Positions 28,632-40,274 are shown, numbered from the stretch's first letter. The stretch is 64,000 bases of DNA from Pseudomonas arsenicoxydans (GCF_006438915.1 NZ_RCZE01000001.1:62001-126000); one strand, 5' to 3'. The notes: generated by a model not told the origin, from the letters alone. Numbers and translations: made by a program.

Positions 28632-31600
28632 ATGCCAAAACGTACAGACATTAAAAGCATCCTGATTCTCGGCGCTGGCCCGATCGTTATCGGCCAGGCC
28701 TGCGAATTCGACTACTCCGGCGCCCAGGCCTGTAAAGCCCTGCGCGAAGAGGGTTACCGCGTCATCCTGGTGAACTCCAACCCAGCGACCATCATGACCG
28801 ACCCGGACATGGCCGACGCCACGTACATCGAGCCGATCAAGTGGCAGACCGTTGCCAAGATCATCGAAAAAGAGCGTCCGGACGCGCTGTTGCCAACCAT
28901 GGGTGGCCAGACCGCTCTGAACTGCGCACTGGACCTGGAGCGCGAAGGCGTTCTGGAGAAGTTCGGCGTTGAAATGATCGGTGCTAACGCCGATACCATC
29001 GACAAGGCTGAAGACCGTTCGCGCTTCGACAAGGCGATGAAGTCCATCGGCCTGGACTGCCCGCGATCCGGTATCGCCCACAGCATGGAAGAGGCCAACG
29101 CAGTCCTCGAAAAGCTGGGCTTCCCGTGCATCATCCGTCCGTCCTTCACCATGGGCGGCACCGGTGGCGGTATCGCTTACAACCGTGAAGAGTTCGAAGA
29201 AATCTGCGCCCGCGGTCTGGACCTGTCTCCGACCAAAGAGCTGCTGATCGATGAATCCCTGATCGGCTGGAAAGAATACGAGATGGAGGTTGTCCGCGAT
29301 AAGAAGGACAACTGCATCATCGTTTGCTCGATCGAAAACTTCGACCCAATGGGCGTGCACACCGGTGACTCGATCACCGTTGCTCCGGCACAAACCCTGA
29401 CGGACAAGGAATACCAGATCATGCGGAACGCCTCGTTGGCGGTACTGCGTGAGATCGGCGTGGAAACCGGCGGCTCCAACGTTCAGTTCGGCATCTGCCC
29501 GGACACTGGCCGTATGGTCGTGATCGAGATGAACCCGCGTGTATCCCGCTCTTCGGCACTGGCCTCGAAAGCCACTGGTTTCCCGATTGCGCGTATCGCT
29601 GCCAAGCTGGCGATCGGCTACACACTCGACGAACTGTCGAACGAAATCACCGGCGGCGCTACGCCTGCGTCCTTCGAGCCGTCCATCGACTACGTCGTGA
29701 CCAAGCTGCCACGGTTCGCCTTCGAGAAATTCCCGAAAGCCGACGCGCGCCTGACCACTCAAATGAAGTCGGTCGGTGAAGTCATGGCCATCGGCCGGAC
29801 CTTCCAGGAATCCCTGCAGAAAGCCCTGCGCGGTCTGGAAGTGGGGGTTTGCGGCCTGGACGAGAAGCTCGACCTGAGCAACCCGGAAAGCATGAGCGTG
29901 CTTAAGCGCGAACTGACCGTGCCGGGCGCCGAGCGTATCTGGTATGTGGCTGACGCCTTTCGCGCCGGTCTGTCGGTCGAAGACATCTTCGGCATGAACA
30001 TGATCGACCCGTGGTTCCTGGTGCAGATCGAAGATCTGATCAAGGAAGAAGAGAAGGTCAAGACCTTGGGTCTGGCCAGCATCGACCGCGACGTAATGTT
30101 CCGCCTCAAGCGCAAAGGCTTTTCCGATATGCGTCTGGCCAAGTTGCTGGGCGTGACCGAGAAGGCGCTGCGTCGCCACCGTCACAAGCTCGAGGTTTAC
30201 CCGGTCTACAAGCGCGTTGACACCTGCGCGGCCGAGTTCGCCACCGACACCGCCTACATGTACTCGACTTACGAGGAAGAGTGCGAAGCCGCACCGTCGG
30301 GCCGTGACAAGATCATGATTCTGGGCGGCGGTCCTAACCGTATCGGCCAAGGCATCGAGTTCGACTACTGCTGCGTACACGCGGCACTGGCGCTGCGCGA
30401 AGACGGGTACGAGACCATCATGGTCAACTGCAACCCGGAAACCGTATCTACCGACTTCGACACTTCTGATCGCCTGTACTTCGAACCGGTAACCCTGGAA
30501 GACGTGCTGGAAATCGTCCGCGTCGAGAAGCCGAAAGGCGTGATCGTCCAGTACGGCGGCCAAACCCCGCTGAAGCTGGCTCGCGCCCTGGAAGAAGCCG
30601 GCGTGCCGATCATCGGCACCAGCCCTGACGCCATCGACCGCGCCGAAGACCGTGAGCGCTTCCAGCAAATGGTTGAGCGCCTGAACCTGCGTCAGCCGCC
30701 AAACGCCACGGTGCGCAGCGAAGACGAAGCGATTCGCGCTGCCGCCAAGATCGGTTACCCGCTGGTGGTTCGTCCGTCCTACGTACTGGGCGGCCGTGCG
30801 ATGGAAATCGTCTACGAAGAAGAAGAGCTGAAGCGCTACCTGCGTGATGCGGTGAAAGTGTCGAACGACAGCCCGGTGCTGCTCGATCACTTCCTCAACT
30901 GCGCCATCGAAATGGATGTGGATGCGGTTTGCGACGGCACCGACGTGGTGATCGGCGCGATCATGCAGCATATCGAGCAGGCCGGCGTTCACTCCGGTGA
31001 CTCCGCGTGCTCCCTGCCGCCGTACTCGCTGCCTGGCCACATCCAGGACGAGATGCGCGAACAGGTCAAGAAAATGGCCCTGGAGTTGGGCGTTGTCGGC
31101 CTGATGAACGTTCAGTTGGCGCTGCAAGGCGAAGACATTTACGTCATCGAAGTCAACCCGCGCGCTTCCCGTACCGTCCCGTTCGTGTCCAAGTGCATCG
31201 GTGTTTCCCTGGCAATGATCGCGGCTCGCGTCATGGCCGGTAAAACCCTGAAGGAAATTGGTTTCACCAAAGAAATAATCCCGAACTTCTACAGCGTGAA
31301 AGAGGCGGTGTTCCCATTCGCCAAATTCCCTGGTGTGGACCCGATCCTCGGCCCAGAGATGAAGTCCACCGGTGAAGTGATGGGGGTGGGTGACACCTTC
31401 GGTGAAGCATTCGCCAAAGCCCAGATGGGCGCCAGCGAAGTGCTGCCGACCGGCGGTACCGCGTTCATCAGCGTACGTGACGACGACAAACCGCTGGTTG
31501 CAGGCGTAGCCCGTGATCTGATCAACTTGGGCTTCGAAGTGGTCGCCACTGCCGGTACTGCCAAGCTGATTGAAGCCGCAGGCCTGAAAGTGCGCCGTGT

Positions 31601-31853
31601 GAACAAGGTGACCGAGGGTCGCCCGCACGTGGTAGATATGATCAAGAATGACGAGGTCACGCTGATCATCAACACCACCGAAGGTCGTCAGTCGATCGCC
31701 GACTCGTACTCCATTCGTCGTAATGCCCTGCAGCACAAGATCTACTGCACCACGACTATTGCTGCTGGCGAAGCCATCTGCGAAGCGCTGAAGTTCGGTC
31801 CCGAGAAGACCGTACGCCGCTTGCAGGATCTACACGCAGGATTGAAGGCATGA
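28632..31853 (+). CDS. carB: CarB, carbamoyl-phosphate synthase large subunit
   Basis: Makes carbamoyl phosphate from bicarbonate, ammonia and two ATP. The 1073-residue protein equals the E. coli length. It has two homologous ATP-grasp halves, each with a glycine-rich start ([19 protein letters not shown] and [19 protein letters not shown]), and a C-terminal MGS-like regulatory domain. The start is the ATG of [13 protein letters not shown]; a TTG 15 bases upstream is not needed. The stop overlaps greA by 4 bases. Confidence 0.98.
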   Translation: MPKRTDIKSILILGAGPIVIGQACEFDYSGAQACKALREEGYRVILVNSNPATIMTDPDMADATYIEPIKWQTVAKIIEKERPDALLPTMGGQTALNCALDLEREGVLEKFGVEMIGANADTIDKAEDRSRFDKAMKSIGLDCPRSGIAHSMEEANAVLEKLGFPCIIRPSFTMGGTGGGIAYNREEFEEICARGLDLSPTKELLIDESLIGWKEYEMEVVRDKKDNCIIVCSIENFDPMGVHTGDSITVAPAQTLTDKEYQIMRNASLAVLREIGVETGGSNVQFGICPDTGRMVVIEMNPRVSRSSALASKATGFPIARIAAKLAIGYTLDELSNEITGGATPASFEPSIDYVVTKLPRFAFEKFPKADARLTTQMKSVGEVMAIGRTFQESLQKALRGLEVGVCGLDEKLDLSNPESMSVLKRELTVPGAERIWYVADAFRAGLSVEDIFGMNMIDPWFLVQIEDLIKEEEKVKTLGLASIDRDVMFRLKRKGFSDMRLAKLLGVTEKALRRHRHKLEVYPVYKRVDTCAAEFATDTAYMYSTYEEECEAAPSGRDKIMILGGGPNRIGQGIEFDYCCVHAALALREDGYETIMVNCNPETVSTDFDTSDRLYFEPVTLEDVLEIVRVEKPKGVIVQYGGQTPLKLARALEEAGVPIIGTSPDAIDRAEDRERFQQMVERLNLRQPPNATVRSEDEAIRAAAKIGYPLVVRPSYVLGGRAMEIVYEEEELKRYLRDAVKVSNDSPVLLDHFLNCAIEMDVDAVCDGTDVVIGAIMQHIEQAGVHSGDSACSLPPYSLPGHIQDEMREQVKKMALELGVVGLMNVQLALQGEDIYVIEVNPRASRTVPFVSKCIGVSLAMIAARVMAGKTLKEIGFTKEIIPNFYSVKEAVFPFAKFPGVDPILGPEMKSTGEVMGVGDTFGEAFAKAQMGASEVLPTGGTAFISVRDDDKPLVAGVARDLINLGFEVVATAGTAKLIEAAGLKVRRVNKVTEGRPHVVDMIKNDEVTLIINTTEGRQSIADSYSIRRNALQHKIYCTTTIAAGEAICEALKFGPEKTVRRLQDLHAGLKA

Positions 31854-32326
31854 TCAAATACCCAATGACCGTCCAGGGCGCGAAAGCCCTGGAAGAGGAA
31901 CACGCTCACCTGACCAAGGTCGTTCGTCCTAAGCTCAGCCAGGACATCGGAACGGCCCGCGAGTTGGGTGACTTGAAGGAAAACGCCGAATATCACGCTG
32001 CTCGCGAGCAGCAAGGTATGGTTGAGGCGCGGATCCGTGACATCGAAGGCCGGATTCAGAATCAGGTCATCATCGACGTCACGAGCATTCCTCACACCGG
32101 CAAAGTGATTTTCGGCACCACCGTTGAAATCGCCAACGTCGAGACCGATGAGCGCGTCACTTACCACATCGTGGGTGAGGACGAGGCTGATTTCAAACTC
32201 GGCAAGATTTCCGTCGGTTCGCCACTGGCCCGCGCCTTGATTGCCAAGGAAGAGGGTGATGTGGTTTCCGTGAAAACGCCGGGTGGCGTGATCGAGTACG
32301 AGATTGTCGAAGTCCGCCACATCTAA
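31850..32326 (+). CDS. greA: GreA, transcript cleavage factor
   Basis: Enters the RNA polymerase secondary channel and restarts backtracked complexes. The 158-residue protein has the N-terminal coiled coil with the acidic tip ([21 protein letters not shown]) and a C-terminal FKBP-like domain ([28 protein letters not shown], then [20 protein letters not shown]). The ATG overlaps the carB stop (ATGA), so it is coupled to carB. Confidence 0.97.
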   Translation: MIKYPMTVQGAKALEEEHAHLTKVVRPKLSQDIGTARELGDLKENAEYHAAREQQGMVEARIRDIEGRIQNQVIIDVTSIPHTGKVIFGTTVEIANVETDERVTYHIVGEDEADFKLGKISVGSPLARALIAKEEGDVVSVKTPGGVIEYEIVEVRHI

Positions 32327-32354
32327 AGGCCTGCGCCCGCTGCGTGCGGGCGCC

Positions 32355-32759
32355 ATGGTTTGGCAGCTGACTCAGATGTTGTGGGTTGGCGGCTTGTGGC
32401 TGTTACACATCGGTCTGGTGCCGGCGTTGGGCCAAATAGGTCTGGCGCCGCTATTGGTCGACGAAATTGCAGGCATGCTGAATGCGCTGATGGTGGGATT
32501 TGCCACAGCGTGTGTGATTTTTCAGGCTTTGGTGCTGGTACAGGCCGATGGCCTTGCCAGTCTATGGCGCGATATTCGTGGGCAGCTGCTGCTGATGGCG
32601 CTGTATGCGTGTGCGATGTTTTTCGCGGTGCGCACCGGTTGGCCGGAGGCGGTGCGGTGGCAGGTGTTCAGCTACCTGATCCTGGGGTTTTCCGGGCTGG
32701 TGCTGGTGTTGCAGCCGGTGCCGGGAGGGAGCGGCAGGGTGCGCGAAGCACACCCTTGA
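32355..32759 (+). CDS. Small inner-membrane protein of unknown function
   Basis: A 134-residue, strongly hydrophobic protein with about four membrane helices, starting MVWQLTQMLWVGGLWLLHIGLVP. It resembles the DUF4149-like four-helix proteins found next to greA and yhbY in Pseudomonas, recalled from gene order and not checked. The ATG at 32355 follows a GC hairpin (CGCCCGC...GCGGGCG), which leaves little room for a ribosome-binding site. A TTG at 32304 inside greA would add 17 residues and is an alternative start. The C-terminus is short and polar (PGGSGRVREAHP). It converges on yhbY with a 9-base gap. Confidence 0.7.
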   Translation: MVWQLTQMLWVGGLWLLHIGLVPALGQIGLAPLLVDEIAGMLNALMVGFATACVIFQALVLVQADGLASLWRDIRGQLLLMALYACAMFFAVRTGWPEAVRWQVFSYLILGFSGLVLVLQPVPGGSGRVREAHP

Positions 32760-32768
32760 CCCTTGCCA

Positions 32769-33077
32769 TCACTTGAAGCGATGGACGTTCGACAGCTGCT
32801 TGTTGACGCTGAAGTTTTTGCGGTAAATCAGTGCCATCTTGCCGATGACTTGAACCAGATCCGCTTTGCCGACCTTGCAGAGTTCTGCAATGGACGCCAG
32901 GCGCGATTCGCGATCGAGGATGTTGAGCTTGATTTTAATCAGCTCGTGATCCGCCAAAGCGCGTTCAAGTTCGGCTAACACACCTTCAGTCAAACCGTTG
33001 TCAGCCACAATCAAAACTGGTTTCAGATGGTGGCCAATGGATTTGTACTGTTTCTTCTGCTCTTGAGTGAGCGGCAT
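32769..33077 (-). CDS. yhbY: YhbY, CRM-domain RNA-binding protein
   Basis: The 102-residue protein is a single CRM (YhbY) domain. It has the family motifs LTQEQKKQYKSIGHHLKPVLIVADNGLTEGVL and HELIKIKLN, and the ...GKMALIYRKN segment with the GXXG-like loop near KADLVQVIG. Such proteins associate with pre-50S ribosomal particles. The start is the ATG of MPLTQEQKKQYK. The gene is divergent from rlmE, and the intervening 105 bases contain both promoters but no other gene. Confidence 0.92.
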   Translation of the reverse strand: MPLTQEQKKQYKSIGHHLKPVLIVADNGLTEGVLAELERALADHELIKIKLNILDRESRLASIAELCKVGKADLVQVIGKMALIYRKNFSVNKQLSNVHRFK

Positions 33078-33182
33078 AATCTGACCCCTGCGTCTGATCT
33101 TGTAAAAAGCGGCGGCCAGTTTACCCGAGCGAGTCCGGGACCGCCCAGTTAATCACGACCCGTTTTATTTTCGAGGTGGCCT

Positions 33183-33812
33183 GTGGCCCGTTCCAAGACA
33201 AGCCTTAAGTGGCTGCAAAGACATGTCAATGATCCCTATGTGAAGCAGGCCCAGAAGGATGGTTACCGCTCGCGTGCGAGTTACAAGCTTCTGGAGGTCC
33301 AGGAGAAATACAAACTGATCCGTCCAGGTATGAGTGTTGTCGACCTGGGAGCGGCGCCCGGCGGCTGGTCGCAGGTCACTAGTCGGCTGATCGGTGGTCA
33401 GGGGCGTCTGATCGCTTCGGACATCCTGGAAATGGACAGCATTCCAGACGTGACTTTCATCCAGGGTGACTTCACCCGGGACGACGTGCTCGCTCAGATC
33501 CTTGAGGCCGTTGGTAATTCGCAGGTAGACCTTGTGATTTCCGATATGGCCCCCAATATGAGTGGTACGCCTGAGGTGGACATGCCGAAAGCCATGTTTC
33601 TATGTGAGCTGGCTCTTGATCTGGCGGCTCGGATACTCAAACCGGGTGGTAATTTCGTGATCAAGGTGTTTCAGGGCGAAGGGTTTGATGCTTTCGTGAA
33701 GGACGCTCGTCAGAAATTCGACAAGGTCCAGATGATCAAGCCGGACTCTTCCCGTGGCAGTTCCCGCGAGCAATACATGCTGGCTTGGGGCTACCGCGGC
33801 CGTAGTGAGTAA
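33183..33812 (+). CDS. rlmE: RlmE (FtsJ/RrmJ), 23S rRNA U2552 2'-O-methyltransferase
   Basis: Methylates U2552 in the A loop of 23S rRNA late in 50S assembly. The 209-residue protein has the SAM motif [14 protein letters not shown] and catalytic K-D-K-E positions: Lys in SRASYKLLE, Asp in [12 protein letters not shown], Lys in [12 protein letters not shown], and Glu in [12 protein letters not shown]. The start is a GTG preceded by GAGGTGG; no better ATG gives the family N-terminus. It lies upstream of ftsH, the classical heat-shock pair order, with a 193-base gap. Confidence 0.97.
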   Translation: MARSKTSLKWLQRHVNDPYVKQAQKDGYRSRASYKLLEVQEKYKLIRPGMSVVDLGAAPGGWSQVTSRLIGGQGRLIASDILEMDSIPDVTFIQGDFTRDDVLAQILEAVGNSQVDLVISDMAPNMSGTPEVDMPKAMFLCELALDLAARILKPGGNFVIKVFQGEGFDAFVKDARQKFDKVQMIKPDSSRGSSREQYMLAWGYRGRSE

Positions 33813-34005
33813 ATCGAGGTTTTTTAGCGGGTCGATAGGATTTTCGTATTTCGCCCCGCGAGCAATAGCGAATATTGTGTAGAAAGTGTTTCACAAAGGG
33901 TTACAGACGGCGCCTGCCAGAGCCGTAGGTAATGTAGTAAGTTAGGCCGGTGAATATCATGCGAAGCGCGCGCCATTAGCGGAGCTTGCTTCAGAGGGTA
34001 GTTAA

Positions 34006-35925
34006 TTGAACGATATGGCAAAGAATCTGATCCTGTGGTTGATCATCGCGGCTGTCCTGGTGACAGTGATGAACAACTTCTCCAGCCCTAACGAGCCGCA
34101 GACCCTCAACTATTCCGACTTCATCCAGCAGGTCAAGGATGGCAAGGTCGAGCGCGTAGCGGTTGACGGTTACGTGATTACCGGTAAACGCAACGATGGC
34201 GACAGCTTCAAGACCATTCGTCCGGCTATCCAGGATAACGGTCTGATCGGCGACCTCGTGGACAACCACGTCGTGGTCGAAGGCAAGCAGCCTGAACAGC
34301 AAAGCATCTGGACCCAACTCCTGGTCGCAAGCTTCCCGATCCTCGTGATCATTGCCGTGTTCATGTTCTTCATGCGGCAGATGCAGGGCGGTGCAGGCGG
34401 CAAGGGTGGGCCGATGAGTTTCGGGAAGAGCAAGGCGCGCCTGCTCTCTGAAGATCAGGTGAAAACCACCTTGGGCGACGTTGCCGGTTGCGACGAAGCC
34501 AAGGAAGAAGTCGGTGAGCTGGTCGAGTTCCTGCGCGATCCGGGCAAGTTCCAGCGTCTGGGCGGCCGTATTCCTCGCGGGGTGCTGATGGTTGGCCCTC
34601 CGGGTACCGGTAAAACCTTGCTGGCCAAGGCGATTGCCGGCGAAGCGAAAGTGCCGTTCTTTACCATCTCCGGTTCTGACTTCGTCGAAATGTTCGTGGG
34701 TGTCGGTGCAAGTCGTGTCCGCGACATGTTCGAGCAGGCCAAGAAGCACGCGCCATGCATCATCTTCATCGATGAAATCGACGCCGTTGGTCGCCACCGT
34801 GGCGCCGGCATGGGCGGCGGTCACGATGAGCGTGAGCAGACTCTCAACCAGTTGCTGGTAGAGATGGACGGCTTTGAAATGAATGACGGCATCATCGTTA
34901 TCGCTGCAACCAACCGTCCGGACGTATTGGACCCTGCGTTGCTGCGTCCAGGCCGTTTCGACCGTCAGGTTGTGGTGGGGCTGCCAGACATTCGTGGTCG
35001 CGAACAGATTCTTAAGGTTCACATGCGTAAAGTGCCAATGGGTGACGACGTTGCTCCGGCAGTAATTGCTCGCGGTACACCTGGTTTCTCCGGCGCTGAC
35101 CTGGCTAACCTGGTGAACGAGGCCTCCTTGTTCGCAGCCCGTGCTGGCAAACGCATCGTCGAAATGAAAGAGTTCGAACTGGCGAAAGACAAGATCATGA
35201 TGGGCGCCGAGCGCAAATCGATGGTCATGTCCGAGAAGGAAAAGCAGAACACCGCTTATCACGAAGCCGGCCACGCTATTGTTGGTCGTGTCGTGCCAGA
35301 GCATGATCCGGTCTACAAGGTGTCGATCATCCCGCGCGGTCGTGCGCTGGGTGTGACCATGTTCCTGCCGGAAGAAGATCGTTACAGCCTGTCCAAGCGC
35401 GCGCTGATCAGCCAGATCTGCTCGCTGTACGGCGGCCGAATTGCTGAAGAAATGACCCTGGGCTTCGATGGCGTCACCACGGGTGCCTCTAACGACATCA
35501 TGCGTGCCAGCCAGATTGCGCGGAACATGGTGACCAAGTGGGGTTTGTCAGAAAAGCTCGGTCCGTTGATGTATGCCGAAGAAGAGGGTGAAGTGTTCCT
35601 CGGTCGCGGCGGCGGTGGTCAGGGTGCGAGCTTCTCCGGTGAGACAGCCAAACTGATCGACTCTGAAGTGCGCAGCATTATTGATCAGTGCTACGGCACG
35701 GCGAAACAGATCCTTACGGACAACCGCGACAAGCTTGATGCCATGGCAGATGCCTTGATGAAATACGAGACGATCGATGCTGATCAGATCGATGACATCA
35801 TGGCGGGTCGTGCGCCTCGCGAACCTCGTGACTGGTCAGGCGGTACCGGTACATCCGGGACACCTCCGGTGGTGCAAGATGAGCGTCCGGAAACACCGAT
35901 CGGCGGTCCGGCTGCTGACGTATAA
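34006..35925 (+). CDS. ftsH: FtsH, membrane AAA+ zinc protease
   Basis: Membrane protease that removes misfolded membrane proteins and regulators such as sigma-32. The 639-residue protein has an N-terminal helix ([15 protein letters not shown]), a periplasmic domain and a second helix ([13 protein letters not shown]). The AAA module follows, with [17 protein letters not shown] and the second-region arginines. The zinc site is HEAGHA. Two starts are possible: TTG at 34006 has AGAGGG 7 bases upstream, ATG at 34015 only a weak site. The spacing favours TTG. It is followed by folP after 8 bases. Confidence 0.96.
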   Translation: MNDMAKNLILWLIIAAVLVTVMNNFSSPNEPQTLNYSDFIQQVKDGKVERVAVDGYVITGKRNDGDSFKTIRPAIQDNGLIGDLVDNHVVVEGKQPEQQSIWTQLLVASFPILVIIAVFMFFMRQMQGGAGGKGGPMSFGKSKARLLSEDQVKTTLGDVAGCDEAKEEVGELVEFLRDPGKFQRLGGRIPRGVLMVGPPGTGKTLLAKAIAGEAKVPFFTISGSDFVEMFVGVGASRVRDMFEQAKKHAPCIIFIDEIDAVGRHRGAGMGGGHDEREQTLNQLLVEMDGFEMNDGIIVIAATNRPDVLDPALLRPGRFDRQVVVGLPDIRGREQILKVHMRKVPMGDDVAPAVIARGTPGFSGADLANLVNEASLFAARAGKRIVEMKEFELAKDKIMMGAERKSMVMSEKEKQNTAYHEAGHAIVGRVVPEHDPVYKVSIIPRGRALGVTMFLPEEDRYSLSKRALISQICSLYGGRIAEEMTLGFDGVTTGASNDIMRASQIARNMVTKWGLSEKLGPLMYAEEEGEVFLGRGGGGQGASFSGETAKLIDSEVRSIIDQCYGTAKQILTDNRDKLDAMADALMKYETIDADQIDDIMAGRAPREPRDWSGGTGTSGTPPVVQDERPETPIGGPAADV

Positions 35926-35933
35926 GGTTTGAA

Positions 35934-36785
35934 ATGACTTCTGTTCAGTCCTCGACCCGGTTGCCTTGCGGCAACCGGGTTCTTGATTTGGCCCAGACGC
36001 ATGTCATGGGCATACTCAATGTCACTCCTGATTCCTTTTCCGACGGCGGCCGATACAGCCAGCTCGATGCGGCTTTGCGCCACGCCGAGTCGATGGTGTT
36101 GGCGGGTGCGACACTGATTGATGTCGGTGGCGAATCAACCCGCCCAGGCGCCCGGGCGGTTTCGCCGCTTGAGGAGTTGGAGCGCGTAGCGCCTATCGTT
36201 GAGCGCATCAGTGGCGAGCTGGATGTGATTATTTCTGTCGATACCTCCACTCCAGCGGTCATGCGCGAGACTGCGCGGCTTGGTGCGGGTTTGATCAACG
36301 ATGTGCGCTCGCTACGTCGAGACGGTGCCCTGGATGCGGCCGCTGCCACGGGGTTGCCCGTGTGTCTGATGCATATGCTCGGTGAGCCGGGCGACATGCA
36401 GGACAATCCGCACTACGAGGACGTCACCAGGGAGGTCGGCGAATTTCTCTCCGAGCGAATGGCTCAATGCGCGTTGGTGGGTATCCCGCCGGAGCGGATT
36501 ATTCTTGATCCGGGTTTTGGCTTCGCGAAAACCTTGCAGCACAATCTAAGCTTGTTTAAGCATATGGAAGCCTTGCATGCCTTGGGGCGGCCCCTGTTGG
36601 TCGGGGTTTCGCGAAAGAGCATGATTGGTCAGGCCTTGAATCGGCCGGTTGGTGAGCGACTTTATGGTGGTCTTGCACTCGCAGCACTGGCTTCAGCCAA
36701 TGGGGCGCGTATATTGCGCGTCCATGATGTAGCTGAAACAGTGGACGTAGTGCGGATGATCGCCGCAGTGGAATCAGCCGAATAA
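35934..36785 (+). CDS. folP: FolP, dihydropteroate synthase
   Basis: Condenses para-aminobenzoate with dihydropterin pyrophosphate in folate synthesis, and is the sulfonamide target. The 283-residue TIM-barrel protein has the signatures [40 protein letters not shown] and GVSRKSMIG. The sequence starts [26 protein letters not shown]. It lies between ftsH and glmM in a tight run (8 and 16 bases), the common gamma-proteobacterial order, and is probably cotranscribed. Confidence 0.97.
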   Translation: MTSVQSSTRLPCGNRVLDLAQTHVMGILNVTPDSFSDGGRYSQLDAALRHAESMVLAGATLIDVGGESTRPGARAVSPLEELERVAPIVERISGELDVIISVDTSTPAVMRETARLGAGLINDVRSLRRDGALDAAAATGLPVCLMHMLGEPGDMQDNPHYEDVTREVGEFLSERMAQCALVGIPPERIILDPGFGFAKTLQHNLSLFKHMEALHALGRPLLVGVSRKSMIGQALNRPVGERLYGGLALAALASANGARILRVHDVAETVDVVRMIAAVESAE

Positions 36786-36801
36786 GAATGATGGAGCACT
36801 T

Positions 36802-38139
36802 ATGAGCAAGAAATACTTTGGTACCGACGGTATTCGTGGTCGTGTCGGTGAATACCCGATTACTCCTGACTTCATGCTCAAGCTCGGCTGGGCAGCGGGT
36901 ATGGCGTTCCGCAAAATGGGCGCTTGCAAGGTATTGGTCGGCAAGGACACCCGGATCTCGGGCTACATGTTTGAATCTGCACTCGAGGCCGGGCTGACGT
37001 CGGCGGGGGCCGATGTCATGCTCTTGGGGCCGATGCCAACCCCGGCGATCGCCTACCTGACGCGTACCTTCCACGCTGAAGCCGGTATCGTGATCAGTGC
37101 CTCGCACAACCCTCACGATGACAATGGCATCAAGTTCTTCTCCGGAAAAGGCACCAAGCTGCCGGATGAAGTCGAGCTGATGATTGAAGAGTTGCTCGAC
37201 ACCCCGATGACCGTGGTTGAGTCGAGCAAGATCGGCAAAGTGTCGCGCATCAACGACGCTTCTGGCCGATACATCGAATTCTGCAAAAGCAGCGTCCCGA
37301 CGGGCACCAGTTTCGCGGGCCTGAAGATCGTGATCGACTGCGCCCACGGTGCGACCTACAAGGTTGCCCCAAGCGTATTCCGTGAGTTGGGTGCTGACGT
37401 CGTAGTACTGTCCGCGCAGCCGAACGGTCTGAACATCAACGACAATTGTGGTTCGACCCATATGGGTCAATTGCAGGCTGCCGTATTGGCCGAGCACGCC
37501 GATCTGGGTATCGCGTTCGATGGTGACGGTGATCGTGTCCTGATGGTCGACCATACGGGTGCCATCGTTGACGGTGACGAACTGCTCTACATTATCGCCC
37601 GCGATCTGCATGAGTGTGACAAGTTGCAAGGCGGTGTGGTCGGAACGCTGATGAGTAACCTGGGGCTGGAATTGGCCCTGGCTGATCTGTCGATTCCTTT
37701 TGTGCGTGCCAACGTTGGCGACCGTTATGTCATCGCTGACTTGCTTGAGCGTAACTGGCTGGTGGGTGGTGAGAATTCGGGGCATATCGTTTGCTTCAAT
37801 CACACCACGACCGGTGATGCGATCATTGCTGCATTGCAGGTGTTGATGGCGTTGAAGACTCGTTCCGAAGGGCTGGCTCAGGCCCGCCAAGCGCTGCGCA
37901 AGTGCCCTCAAGTGCTGATCAATGTCCGTTTTGGCGGTGGTGCGAGCCCGCTCGACCATCCAGCGGTCAAGGAAGCCAGTGACCGTGTTACCAAGGCGAT
38001 GGCGGGGCGTGGTCGGGTGCTGTTGCGCAAGTCCGGGACAGAGCCATTGGTGCGTGTCATGGTCGAAGGCGAGGACGAAACACAGGTTCGCGGTTACGCC
38101 GAAGAGCTGGCAAAACTCGTTACTGAAGTTTCTGCCTGA
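36802..38139 (+). CDS. glmM: GlmM, phosphoglucosamine mutase
   Basis: Converts glucosamine-6-phosphate to glucosamine-1-phosphate for UDP-GlcNAc and the cell wall. The 445-residue protein has the phospho-serine loop [16 protein letters not shown] with Ser101 as the nucleophile and the metal loop DGDGDR. The sugar-binding segment GGENSGHI and the phosphate-binding loop [15 protein letters not shown] are also present. The start has GGAGCAC upstream. Position and length match the family. Confidence 0.98.
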   Translation: MSKKYFGTDGIRGRVGEYPITPDFMLKLGWAAGMAFRKMGACKVLVGKDTRISGYMFESALEAGLTSAGADVMLLGPMPTPAIAYLTRTFHAEAGIVISASHNPHDDNGIKFFSGKGTKLPDEVELMIEELLDTPMTVVESSKIGKVSRINDASGRYIEFCKSSVPTGTSFAGLKIVIDCAHGATYKVAPSVFRELGADVVVLSAQPNGLNINDNCGSTHMGQLQAAVLAEHADLGIAFDGDGDRVLMVDHTGAIVDGDELLYIIARDLHECDKLQGGVVGTLMSNLGLELALADLSIPFVRANVGDRYVIADLLERNWLVGGENSGHIVCFNHTTTGDAIIAALQVLMALKTRSEGLAQARQALRKCPQVLINVRFGGGASPLDHPAVKEASDRVTKAMAGRGRVLLRKSGTEPLVRVMVEGEDETQVRGYAEELAKLVTEVSA

Positions 38140-38205
38140 ATTCGGCTTGCCAGCCTTGATTGTGTTGGGTAACATCTGCGCCCACTTTGACCGACGAGGT
38201 ACAGC

Positions 38206-38961
38206 ATGCGTCGCCCTATGGTAGCTGGTAACTGGAAGATGCACGGTACCCGCGCCAGCGTCGCTGAGCTGATCAACGGCCTTAGTCATCTGGCCTTGCC
38301 GAGCGGTGTTGATGTAGCGGTATTCCCGCCTAGCTTGTTCATCAATCAAGTGGTTGGTGGCGTGAAAGGCAAGTCGATTTCGGTCGGCGCGCAGAATTCT
38401 GCGGTGGAATCCGAGCAAGGTGCGTTGACCGGTGAAATTGCGCCGAGTCAGTTGGTGGATGCAGGTTGTTCCCTGGTGCTTGTCGGGCACTCCGAGCGCC
38501 GCCAGATATTGGGCGAGCAGGACGCAGTGCTGATCCGCAAGTTCGCAGCGGCACAGGCATCTGGCTTGATTCCGGTGTTGTGCATAGGGGAAACTCTTGA
38601 GCAGCGCGAAGCCGGGAAAACGATTGAGGTTGTCTCGGCTCAGCTGGACAGCATCATCGATGAGCTGGGTGTCGGTGTATTTGCAAAAGCAGTGATCGCT
38701 TACGAGCCGGTTTGGGCCATTGGCACCGGGCTGACTGCTTCACCGCAACAGGCGCAGGATGTGCATGCAGCCATTCGCGCGCAGTTGGCGGCAAAGAATT
38801 CTGAAGTCGCACAAGGTGTGCGGCTTCTATACGGCGGCAGCGTGAAGGCGGCCAATGCGGTCGAACTGTTCGGCATGCCGGATATCGATGGGGGTCTCAT
38901 TGGTGGGGCTTCCCTGAATGCAGATGAGTTCGGTGCGATCTGTCGCGCCGCGGGAAACTGA
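38206..38961 (+). CDS. tpiA: TpiA, triosephosphate isomerase
   Basis: Interconverts dihydroxyacetone phosphate and glyceraldehyde 3-phosphate in glycolysis and gluconeogenesis. The 251-residue protein has the catalytic Lys in AGNWKMHGT and the electrophilic His in [10 protein letters not shown]. The active-site Glu is in [11 protein letters not shown], followed by the phosphate loop [12 protein letters not shown]. The start has GAGGTACAGC upstream. secG follows after 4 bases. Confidence 0.98.
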   Translation: MRRPMVAGNWKMHGTRASVAELINGLSHLALPSGVDVAVFPPSLFINQVVGGVKGKSISVGAQNSAVESEQGALTGEIAPSQLVDAGCSLVLVGHSERRQILGEQDAVLIRKFAAAQASGLIPVLCIGETLEQREAGKTIEVVSAQLDSIIDELGVGVFAKAVIAYEPVWAIGTGLTASPQQAQDVHAAIRAQLAAKNSEVAQGVRLLYGGSVKAANAVELFGMPDIDGGLIGGASLNADEFGAICRAAGN

Positions 38962-38965
38962 AAAA

Positions 38966-39349
38966 ATGCTGGAAACAGTCGTAGTCGTTTTTCATCTGCT
39001 GGGTGCATTGGGCGTAGTTGCTCTCGTATTGCTGCAGCAGGGTAAAGGTGCGGATGCTGGCGCGTCTTTCGGAGCAGGTGCTTCAAATACTGTGTTCGGA
39101 AGCCAAGGTTCCTCTACCTTTCTTAGTAAGTTTACTGCTATACTTGCCGCAGGTTTTTTCATAACCAGCTTGGGGTTAGGTTACTTTGCTAAAGAGAAAG
39201 CTCACCAGCTGACTCAAGTAGGTCTCCCAAATCCAGCGGTGTTGGAAGTTCCAAAGCAACAACCGGCTTCTGATGATGTCCCGGTGCTTCAAGAGCAAAA
39301 GTCGGCTACTCCAGCGACTGACGTGCCACCAGCTCAAGAGCAAAAGTAA
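38966..39349 (+). CDS. secG: SecG, protein translocase subunit
   Basis: Small subunit of the SecYEG channel in the inner membrane. The 127-residue protein has two membrane helices (residues about 2-20 and 50-72), separated by the family loop [26 protein letters not shown] Pro/Gln-rich cytoplasmic C-terminus ([12 protein letters not shown]) follows and is longer than in E. coli. The ATG at 38966 gives the family start [21 protein letters not shown]. tRNA-Leu begins 22 bases after the stop and may share its transcript. Confidence 0.95.
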   Translation: MLETVVVVFHLLGALGVVALVLLQQGKGADAGASFGAGASNTVFGSQGSSTFLSKFTAILAAGFFITSLGLGYFAKEKAHQLTQVGLPNPAVLEVPKQQPASDDVPVLQEQKSATPATDVPPAQEQK

Positions 39350-39371
39350 GAAGGGTTTCAAACGTAGTATT

Positions 39372-39457
39372 GCCGAGGTGGTGGAATTGGTAGACACGCA
39401 ACCTTGAGGTGGTTGTGCCCATAGGGTGTAGGGGTTCGAGTCCCCTTCTCGGTACCA
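39372..39457 (+). tRNA. leuU: tRNA-Leu (anticodon GAG)
   Basis: A class II tRNA of 86 bases with encoded CCA. The acceptor GCCGAGG pairs with CTCGGTA, the anticodon stem is CAACC/GGTTG with loop TTGAGGT, and there is a long variable arm (TGCCCATAGGGTGTA). Confidence 0.96.
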
Positions 39458-39468
39458 ATTATCAGGAG

Positions 39469-39490
39469 AGCCCGCTGTTGCGGGCTTTCT
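39469..39490 (+). terminator. Terminator after tRNA-Leu
   Basis: AGCCCGC, TGTT and GCGGGCT followed by TTCTT. It ends the secG-tRNA transcript. Confidence 0.8.
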
Positions 39491-39553
39491 TGTAGGTGGA
39501 AGGTTACATTGACCCTGTTAGGGATCGGTCGTATACTTCCGCCCCAGCTTTGT

Positions 39554-39630
<77 letters not shown>

Positions 39631-39638
39631 GTTTAAGG

Positions 39639-39660
39639 AGCCCCTTTTAAGGGGCTTTTT
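39639..39660 (+). terminator. Terminator after tRNA-fMet
   Basis: AGCCCC and GGGGCT pair over a TTTTAA loop, then TTTTTG. Confidence 0.8.
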
Positions 39661-39705
39661 GTTAGCTGGACACTTTCTACGCCGCTGTTCGACGGCGTTT
39701 CAAGG

Positions 39706-39728
39706 ATGGGCGTTTCGCCCATTTTTTT
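39706..39728 (+). terminator. Attenuator-like terminator in the rimP leader
   Basis: ATGGGCG, TTT and CGCCCAT followed by seven T, 40 bases before the rimP start and 46 bases after the previous terminator. A second stem GCCG...CGGC (39681-39697) lies just upstream. Confidence 0.75.
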
Positions 39729-39768
39729 ATTTTGCATAGCATGCACATACATGCACGAGGGGGTTCAG

Positions 39769-40227
39769 GTGTCGAGCAAGCTAGAAGAGTTGCAGGCCTT
39801 GTTGGCCCCGGTGGTCGTGGCCCTGGGCTATGAATGCTGGGGTATTGAGTTTTCGGCTCAAGGTCGTCACTCGATGTTGCGCGTTTATATTGATAAAGAG
39901 GGCGGTGTGCTGGTGGACGATTGCGCCATTGTCAGCCGTCAGATCAGCGGTGTCCTGGATGTTGAAGATCCAATCGCCGTTGAATACACCCTTGAAGTTT
40001 CCTCGCCTGGCATGGAACGCCCACTGTTCACTATTGAGCAGTTTGCAAAATTTGCCGGTGAACAAGTGAAGATCAAGCTGCGCTCGCCGTTTGAAGGACG
40101 ACGCAACTTTCAGGGCCTTCTGCGCGGTGTAGAAGAGCAGGACGTCGTGGTGCAGGTAGAAGACCATGAGTTCCTGTTGCCGATCGATATGATCGACAAG
40201 GCCAACATTATTCCCAGTTTTGACTGA
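39769..40227 (+). CDS. rimP: RimP, 30S ribosome maturation factor
   Basis: Assists early 30S subunit assembly. The 152-residue protein starts [27 protein letters not shown] and has the family segments [22 protein letters not shown] and [21 protein letters not shown]. The start is a GTG at 39769 with GAGGGGG 5 bases upstream; the ATG at 39751 has no such site and would add six residues. The length equals the usual 152. It leads the rimP-nusA-infB-rbfA-truB-rpsO-pnp operon. Confidence 0.95.
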   Translation: MSSKLEELQALLAPVVVALGYECWGIEFSAQGRHSMLRVYIDKEGGVLVDDCAIVSRQISGVLDVEDPIAVEYTLEVSSPGMERPLFTIEQFAKFAGEQVKIKLRSPFEGRRNFQGLLRGVEEQDVVVQVEDHEFLLPIDMIDKANIIPSFD

Positions 40228-40274
40228 GACGCGGATCCCGCGGATCCAATGGCTTGCGAAAGGCGAGGCGTACG

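Noticed and set aside
28488..31736. Open frame of 1082 codons on the minus strand
   Set aside because: It lies exactly opposite carB. Long antisense frames are expected opposite G/C-ending codons. The product is rich in His, Gln and Val without any family motif.
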